Below are positions 7,486 through 11,120 of a stretch of 11,120 nt of DNA, one piece after another. Both the position numbers and the translations under genes were made by a program. Source of the DNA: Candidatus Aminicenantota bacterium (GTDB lineage: Bacteria > Acidobacteriota > Aminicenantia > Aminicenantales > UBA8522); the NCBI GenBank assembly GCA_016934895.1, contig JAFGRZ010000111.1:1-11120 (forward strand). Reading direction: 5' to 3'. The notes beneath the pieces were generated by a model. That model had not been told where the DNA came from. It did no database searches and saw only the letters and a program-made list of their open reading frames with translations. The stretch's first letter is position 1, and each line of letters begins with the position of its first letter.

Positions 7486-7863
7486 ATGGCAGAGAAAAAG
7501 ATCATCGTTGTCGATGATGATGAGTCCATCCGGAAGACCTTCTTCCTCATGCTCAAAAAACAGTACCGGGTTTTTCTGGCCAAAGATTCCGAGGAGGCGC
7601 TGCGCGAATTCAAGAACGGCAAGTTCGACCTGATCATCGCCGACCTCAAGTTGCCGGGTCTGAGCGGCCTGGAGATGATCGCCCGCTTTCGAGAGATGGG
7701 ATTCCGCGGAGAGGCCATTCTCATCTCCGCTCATCCCGACTGCGTTTCCGTCGAAGAGCTCAGCCGGTTCGGAATCGGTTATTTCTTTTCCAAGCCGCTC
7801 GATTTTCAATCTCTCACCCGTTCGATCGAATATCTCCTCCAGCCCCAGGAGGCCACCGCCTAG
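7486..7863 (+). CDS. Stand-alone receiver-domain protein (single-domain response regulator)
   Basis: A 125-residue protein consisting of one CheY-like receiver and no output domain. Acidic residues D10-D12, phospho-acceptor D53 (LIIADLKLPG), S81 at the switch Ser/Thr position and K103 in FFSKPLD are all present, so it should be phosphorylatable. The ATG at 7486 has GAGGT 7 bases upstream. It follows the NtrC-type regulator by 152 bases but has its own sigma54 promoter and palindrome pair, so it looks like a target of that regulator. It could act as a phosphate sink for the kinase, a phosphorelay intermediate or a protein-interaction switch. None of these can be chosen from sequence. No clear terminator follows. 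Confidence 0.88.
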   Translation: MAEKKIIVVDDDESIRKTFFLMLKKQYRVFLAKDSEEALREFKNGKFDLIIADLKLPGLSGLEMIARFREMGFRGEAILISAHPDCVSVEELSRFGIGYFFSKPLDFQSLTRSIEYLLQPQEATA

Positions 7864-7927
7864 CGTCCCGTCTCGAAAATCCGTTTCTTCTTTTTGCCGC
7901 ACTTTTCGTTACGGAGCCCCATCTCGT

Positions 7928-7957
7928 TTGACAGAGCTCGCCGTGAAAAAATAGAAT
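7928..7957 (+). promoter_or_regulatory. Predicted sigma70-type promoter of the aminotransferase gene
   Basis: TTGACA (7928-7933) is an exact -35 box. After 18 bases comes TAGAAT (7952-7957), one mismatch from TATAAT. Transcription would start near 7964. This suggests the aminotransferase has its own constitutive promoter and is not solely dependent on the sigma54 promoter at 7441. Confidence 0.6.
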
Positions 7958-7979
7958 AGGCGGGTAAAGGAGGTCCATC

Positions 7980-9323
7980 ATGAGCTGCGGACACGGAGAC
8001 AACCGGGAAGCCGGAACCGGCGCGGATTGCGGCGGCCTGACCCGACGGGATTTTTTCAAATATTTGGCCGGATCGGCCTTGACGCTTGCCGCTCTCGATA
8101 ACGCGACGGCCGCCGTCTACCAGAGCATCACCTCTCTGAACCAGAAATACATCGGGGATGATTCGCCGGACGGCCTCTACTGGGACGGGATCAGGAGGCA
8201 CTTCTTGTTTGAGGACGGACTCGTCATGATGAACAACGGGACGGTCGGTCCGATGCCCAAGCCCGTTTTCAATACATTGATGAGGTATTTCAAGATCCAG
8301 GCCACAAATCCTTACGATGTCTATAACTTCCTGCCGACTTTCCGGGAGGAGACACGGACGAAGCTGGCCGCTTTTGTCCATGCCTCTCCCGAGGAAATTG
8401 TGCTCACCCACAACACGACCGAGGGGATCAATTTTGTGACGGCCGGGCTGGATATGAAGGAAGGGGACGAGGTTGTTGTTTCCAATATGGAACACCCCGG
8501 TGCCATTCATCCCTGGAGACTCAAAGAGAAAAGACACGGGATCGTCATCAAGGAGGTCCCGCTCGGGCTGCCGACAAGGAGCGTCGATGAAGTCGTCGGC
8601 TCCGTCGCCGCCGCCATCACTCCACGCACCAAGATCCTCAGCCTCGGCCATACCGTCTTCATCACCGGGCTTATCTCTCCTCTCAAGGAGCTCAGCCGGA
8701 TGGCCCACGAGAAGGGCGTTCTGGTCCTGGGCGACAGCGCCCACGGTCTGGGCATGCTCGACATGAACATGAAGGAGATGGGCATCGATTTCTTCGCCTC
8801 GAGCCCTTACAAGTGGATGGGAGCGCCGACGGGCATCGGGCTCCTTTTTATCCGGAAGGAAGCTCAAGATAAGATCTGGCCGACGATCGTCACCGGAGGC
8901 TGGGACGTCTACAAGGACGCTCGCAAGTTCGAATGCCACGGCCAGGATGCCGATGCGCTCATTTTTGCCCTGGGCGAGGCCCTCGATTTCCAGAACGCCA
9001 TCGGCCGGCGGCGGATCGAACGGCGGATCAAGACCCTCGCCGCCTACCTGAAAAAGGGACTGCGGGAGGTTCCCGGCGTCAAGATCCACACCCCGGAGGA
9101 TCCCTACCTTTCAGGAGGGTTGACCGCCTTTTCGGTGGAGGGCGTCGATCCGGCAAGGATTGTCGACTACGTCCGGGAAAAATACAACCTCGTGGTCCGG
9201 ACAATCGGCAACAGAGACGCCGGGACCTATGGAGTCCGGGTGTCCACTCATTACTACATCACCACAAAGGATATCGACCACCTGCTGGAGGGAGTCCGGA
9301 CCCTCGCCGCCCACCGCACCTGA
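7980..9323 (+). CDS. Tat-exported class V aminotransferase (isopenicillin N epimerase-like)
   Basis: A 447-residue fold-type I PLP enzyme. The N-terminus carries a twin-arginine signal, TRRDFFK (21-27), then a moderately hydrophobic stretch (about 28-40) and a possible cleavage region near NATA (41-44). The class V catalytic core follows. HNTTEG (144-149) binds the cofactor phosphate, E171/H172 lie in the pyridine-ring region, D252 in GDSAHG pairs with the pyridine nitrogen, and K278 in SSPYKWMG is the predicted Schiff-base lysine. The C-terminus has RVSTHYYIT, typical of the CefD/cysteine desulfurase-like branch. A folded, cofactor-loaded enzyme moved by Tat makes sense for a PLP protein working outside the cytoplasm. 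The reaction (epimerase, lyase or transaminase on an amino acid) is not determinable. AAAGGAGGT sits 5 bases before the ATG. It has its own sigma70-like promoter and is followed by a weak terminator. Confidence 0.9.
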   Translation: MSCGHGDNREAGTGADCGGLTRRDFFKYLAGSALTLAALDNATAAVYQSITSLNQKYIGDDSPDGLYWDGIRRHFLFEDGLVMMNNGTVGPMPKPVFNTLMRYFKIQATNPYDVYNFLPTFREETRTKLAAFVHASPEEIVLTHNTTEGINFVTAGLDMKEGDEVVVSNMEHPGAIHPWRLKEKRHGIVIKEVPLGLPTRSVDEVVGSVAAAITPRTKILSLGHTVFITGLISPLKELSRMAHEKGVLVLGDSAHGLGMLDMNMKEMGIDFFASSPYKWMGAPTGIGLLFIRKEAQDKIWPTIVTGGWDVYKDARKFECHGQDADALIFALGEALDFQNAIGRRRIERRIKTLAAYLKKGLREVPGVKIHTPEDPYLSGGLTAFSVEGVDPARIVDYVREKYNLVVRTIGNRDAGTYGVRVSTHYYITTKDIDHLLEGVRTLAAHRT

Positions 9324-9340
9324 GTTTTCTTACCAGGGAG

Positions 9341-9369
9341 GGCCGGCGGAGCGGCTGTTTTTTGTTTTT
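9341..9369 (+). terminator. Possible rho-independent terminator after the aminotransferase
   Basis: A short GC stem, GCCG (9342-9345) with CGGC (9352-9355) plus a G-U pair, is followed directly by a T-rich tract GTTTTTTGTTTTT. The stem is only 4-5 pairs, but the tract and position fit. Confidence 0.42.
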
Positions 9370-9386
9370 GCTGGGCGATGGGCAGC

Positions 9387-9402
9387 TGGCACGAAATTTG
9401 CT
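9387..9402 (+). promoter_or_regulatory. Consensus sigma54 promoter of the tiny-peptide transcript
   Basis: TGGCACG-AAAT-TTGCT is a full match to the -24/-12 consensus, with GG (9388-9389) and GC (9400-9401) 10 bases apart. It is the best of the four in the window. The predicted start is near 9413. No palindrome pair lies in the 100 bases upstream, which are the end of the aminotransferase gene and the terminator. The nearest pair is about 260 bases downstream at 9663. Confidence 0.8.
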
Positions 9403-9441
9403 GCTGTAAGTGCGAAGGAGTTACCGAAGGAGGCATGAGCA

Positions 9442-9501
9442 GTGGTAAAAATCATTTTTTTGCTGGCTGCCGTGATTGTTTTCCTTCTTTTGCTGGGCTA
9501 G
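9442..9501 (+). CDS. Putative 19-residue hydrophobic membrane peptide
   Basis: A GTG-initiated frame encodes MVKIIFLLAAVIVFLLLLG and stops at TAG. One lysine is followed by a continuous hydrophobic run, so the peptide would be a single membrane-spanning helix with almost no exposed parts. AAGGAGG (9427-9433) is a near-perfect ribosome site 8 bases before the GTG. The ATG at 9435 is only 1 base from it and cannot be the start. The transcript would come from the consensus sigma54 promoter 40 bases upstream. Size and composition recall small regulatory membrane peptides that modulate kinases or transporters, but I recognise no family. A second short frame (ATG 9507, 25 basic residues, stop 9584) follows with no good ribosome site, so it is not called. 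Expression is unproven. Confidence 0.55.
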   Translation: MVKIIFLLAAVIVFLLLLG

Positions 9502-9582
9502 AAGCGATGAAAAAGGCAAAGAGAGCCGAACGCTTTTTCCCCAGAAAAAAGGCCATCCTTCACCTTTTCTTCTCTCATAGAT

Positions 9583-9637
9583 AGACTTCAGCAGGGACTC
9601 CCTCTTCCTCACAAGCGCCTCAAACCTGCTGAGGTCT
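9583..9637 (+). ncRNA. Long RNA hairpin with CU-rich loop, 3' part of a possible sigma54-driven small RNA
   Basis: AGACTTCAGCAGG (9583-9595) pairs with CCTGCTGAGGTCT (9625-9637) along 13 base pairs, one of them G-U. The 29-base loop begins CTCCCTCTTCCTC-like, rich in C and U, and contains GCCTC. A U-rich TTCTCTTC follows, so the hairpin may end the transcript begun near 9413, giving an RNA of about 230 bases carrying the tiny peptide frame. A smaller alternative hairpin CCTCA-N7-TGAGG (9618-9634) shares the right arm. Pyrimidine-rich loops can pair with ribosome sites, and GCCTC is complementary to GAGGC at 9430-9434 upstream of the peptide. Whether it is a regulatory RNA, a 3' leader or only a terminator is open. 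Confidence 0.45.
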
Positions 9638-9662
9638 TTCTCTTCGAGAAATGCCGCCCGTC

Positions 9663-9700
9663 CGTAAATTTCTTTTCGCTCCTGTAAATTCTTTTTACGG
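9663..9700 (+). promoter_or_regulatory. Tandem enhancer-like palindromes between two sigma54 promoters
   Basis: CGTAAA-N5-TTTCGC (9663-9679) and TGTAAA-N5-TTTACG (9683-9699) repeat at 20 bases, the same phase as the pair at 7345/7365. The second is palindromic except for its last base. They lie about 250 bases after the start of the 9387 promoter and about 240-260 before the start of the 9904 promoter, so they could serve either or both, as NtrC-type enhancers work at a distance and in either direction. Confidence 0.55.
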
Positions 9701-9903
9701 AAGCTCCCGTTTATCCCGGTTGAACGCTGAGATCATAACGAACGATGAGCCGGAAAGGTTAGGCGCACGGAAGACGACGCAGCAGAGTCGAGACATTTCA
9801 AGCGGAACGAGATGGCCGGAACCGAGTGCCCGTTTCTGAACATCCGTCGTCCTGTTACGGACAGTCATCAAGCCTCTTTTTCGGTCGTGGCCTGAGACGA
9901 CAA

Positions 9904-9919
9904 TGGCATGGATATTGCA
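9904..9919 (+). promoter_or_regulatory. Predicted sigma54 promoter of the PadR-permease operon
   Basis: TGGCAT-GGATA-TTGCA has GG (9905-9906) and GC (9917-9918) 10 bases apart. The predicted start near 9930 leaves a leader of about 30 bases. A sigma70 reading of the same region (TTGCAT, 16 bases, TATTCT) is possible but weaker. The match to the sigma54 pattern is good apart from C-to-T at one position. Confidence 0.62.
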
Positions 9920-9939
9920 TACCTAAAATAATTAGGTAT
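9919..9939 (+). promoter_or_regulatory. PadR-like operator across the predicted transcription start
   Basis: ATACCTAA (9919-9926), five bases, TTAGGTAT (9932-9939) is a perfect 8-base-arm palindrome directly upstream of a PadR-family gene. It covers the predicted sigma54 start near 9930, so a bound dimer would block initiation. Autorepression is the usual PadR mode, but the assignment to this PadR rests on position and symmetry. Confidence 0.68.
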
Positions 9940-9959
9940 TCTGCCATATGAGGTAAGAA

Positions 9960-10304
9960 ATGATCTCGAAAACACTGGCCGCGGCATCCACAAAGCCACT
10001 CGTCCTGACTATCCTGAGAAGCGGGGAAAACTACGGCTACCAGATCATCCAGAGCGTCCGCCGGATCTCGGGAGGTCACCTGGAGTGGTCGGAGCCGATG
10101 CTCTATCCTCTCCTCCAGCGGATGGAGAGAGACGGCTTCGTCAAGTCGAGCTGGAAAATCACCGAGAAGAAAAGACTCCGCAAGTATTACCGGCTGACCG
10201 ACAAGGGCGTGAAGGAACAGGAAAAAGAAAAGGAGCAATGGTTCTTGATCAGCCGCCTTTTCAGCCGGCTGCTCGAGGACGAGATGGCAGCCGGGGTGAA
10301 ATAA
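9960..10304 (+). CDS. PadR-family transcriptional regulator
   Basis: A 114-residue winged-helix protein of the short PadR type. The N-terminal wHTH contains LVLTILRSGENYGYQIIQ, then MLYPLLQRMERDGFV as recognition region, and a wing ending YYRLTDKG, all hallmarks of the family. A charged C-terminal helix (KEQEKEKEQWFLISRLFSRLLEDE) would form the dimer interface. GAGGT lies 5 bases before the ATG. It sits 10 bases upstream of the permease gene, the common PadR-permease pairing in Acidobacteriota and related groups, and should repress its own operon through the palindrome at 9919. The inducer is unknown. The operon may need both relief of PadR repression and sigma54 activation. Confidence 0.92.
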   Translation: MISKTLAAASTKPLVLTILRSGENYGYQIIQSVRRISGGHLEWSEPMLYPLLQRMERDGFVKSSWKITEKKRLRKYYRLTDKGVKEQEKEKEQWFLISRLFSRLLEDEMAAGVK

Positions 10305-10314
10305 GGGAAAAACA

Positions 10315-11120
10315 ATGGCATCCTTGAAAGATCAGGACACTGGTGGGTTCGACCTGGAACGGGCCATAGCCGGTTGGAAAAGGTCGCTCAGCGGTCTCCA
10401 GGCCGCCCAGGACGGCGACCTCGCCGAGCTCGAGGGACACCTGCGCGACAAGGTCGATGATCTCGTCGAGCGGGGCCTGGGCGAGGAGACGGCCTTTCAG
10501 AAAGCCACCTTGGAATTTTCCGGCCTCAAGGACCTCGACGGCGAATATTACCGCGCCCGCAGCGCGTCCCGCCTACGAACCCGGCCGTCCTGGCAGCCGC
10601 CGCGCTTCATGCCCGCGCTCATCTGGAATTACGCCAAGATCGCCCTGCGCAAGCTCCGCCATCAAAAAGCGCACTCGTTCATCAACATCGCCGGACTGGC
10701 CGTCGGGCTGGCCGCCTGCCTGCTGATCCTGCTTTGGGTGAAGGATGAGTTGAGCTACGACAAACATCATGAAAAGGCAGGCCGCATCTACCGGTTGGCC
10801 ATGATCGAGGAGATTGGCGGAACCTCTGCGGAGTTGGCAGTCGCCCCCTTTCCGGCGGCGGCGGCCTTTGCGGCGGAAATCCCGGAGGTTGAGGACTATG
10901 TCCGCCTTCTCAGGGGAGCCCCGCTGGCTGTCGTCGAAGGGGGCAAATTCGACCTCACGGACATCTATTTCACCGATCCCGGGTTCTTCGACGTCTTCAC
11001 CCATACCATCCTGGCGGGGAACGCGCAGACCGCCCTCGCTTCGCCCGGAGCGTTCGTCCTAACCGAGGAAACGGCGCTCAAGCTCTTTGGGCGGACCGAC
11101 GTCGTCGGCCGGACCGTCAA
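10315..11120 (+). CDS. FtsX/MacB-type ABC transporter permease with prefix domain, 3' end outside window
   Basis: The frame runs open from the ATG at 10315 to the last base, giving 268 complete codons. AGGGA lies about 6 bases upstream, and the PadR stop is 10 bases away. Residues about 12-80 form a soluble helical prefix (AELEGHLRDKVDDLVERGLG, then EETAFQKA) like the permease prefix domains seen before FtsX-type permeases in Acidobacteriota-like bacteria. After a linker, ALIWNYAKIALRKLRHQKAH leads into the first membrane helix (about 121-141), and DELSYDKHHEKAGRIYRL opens the MacB-like periplasmic domain, which continues to the window end. The remaining helices and any cognate ATPase lie beyond. 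Such proteins belong to type VII (MacB/Lol-like) exporters. Substrate is unknown. It is probably co-transcribed with padR. Confidence 0.88.
   Translation, partial: MASLKDQDTGGFDLERAIAGWKRSLSGLQAAQDGDLAELEGHLRDKVDDLVERGLGEETAFQKATLEFSGLKDLDGEYYRARSASRLRTRPSWQPPRFMPALIWNYAKIALRKLRHQKAHSFINIAGLAVGLAACLLILLWVKDELSYDKHHEKAGRIYRLAMIEEIGGTSAELAVAPFPAAAAFAAEIPEVEDYVRLLRGAPLAVVEGGKFDLTDIYFTDPGFFDVFTHTILAGNAQTALASPGAFVLTEETALKLFGRTDVVGRTV

Larger units (their letters stand above)
9502..9959 (+). other. 458-base stretch without a conventional gene
   Basis: This stretch holds the hairpin at 9583-9637, the palindrome pair at 9663-9700, the sigma54 promoter at 9904 and the PadR-like operator at 9919. Between 9701 and 9903 I see no gene, repeat or strong hairpin. 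A 62-codon frame from 9651 overlaps the palindrome pair, lacks a ribosome site and has no recognisable features. The boundaries of any RNA here are unknown. Confidence 0.6.

Noticed and set aside
7864..7920. Possible terminator after the lone receiver
   Set aside because: T-rich runs exist but only a scattered CCGT/ACGG pairing was found, too weak to call.
7860..9089. Long minus-strand open frame opposite the aminotransferase
   Set aside because: Antisense shadow with low-complexity Asp/Gly/Pro-rich product and no family signal.
9651..9839. 62-codon frame in the intergenic region
   Set aside because: No ribosome site, no recognisable composition, and it overlaps the paired palindrome.

Overview
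The window is GC-rich, tightly packed bacterial chromosome. No tRNA, rRNA, CRISPR array, insertion sequence or phage gene was seen. A PadR regulator followed by an FtsX/MacB-type permease with a cytoplasmic prefix domain, together with GC-rich coding and sigma54/NtrC-type regulation, fits Acidobacteriota or a relative such as Aminicenantota. That placement is inference from gene content, not a phylogenetic result.

Layout. Bases 1-2722 look like housekeeping genes: the 3' part of an M1-type metallopeptidase (+), a convergent four-helix DMT-family membrane protein (-), and alanine racemase (+). The last two diverge from a short region carrying one sigma70-like promoter on each strand. Bases 2763-7333 hold a three-gene operon: an exported family 5 solute-binding protein, a membrane histidine kinase and an NtrC-family sigma54 activator. 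Each start overlaps the preceding stop (ATGA), and no ABC permease or ATPase gene is present. Bases 7345-9369 hold a stand-alone receiver protein and a Tat-signal class V aminotransferase. Bases 9387-9939 are mostly non-coding by conventional criteria. They hold a sigma54 promoter, a 19-residue hydrophobic peptide gene, a long RNA hairpin and a paired palindrome. Bases 9960-11120 hold PadR and the start of an FtsX-family permease that runs off the end.

The main discovery is regulatory. Four sequences match the sigma54 -24/-12 element with exactly 10 bases between GG and GC: 2852, 7441, 9387 and 9904. They precede the sensor operon, the lone receiver, the tiny peptide and the PadR-permease operon. 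Paired copies of a palindrome, best form TGTAAA-N5-TTTACA, occur at 2763/2792, 7345/7365 and 9663/9683, all in intergenic DNA. The first promoter also has a full match to the E. coli IHF consensus between enhancer and promoter.

The simplest model is that the encoded NtrC-type regulator binds these palindromes, activates its own operon and spreads the signal to the receiver, a small-peptide/RNA transcript and a transporter operon. The last promoter also carries a PadR-like operator across its predicted start site. The link between this regulator and these sites is inference.
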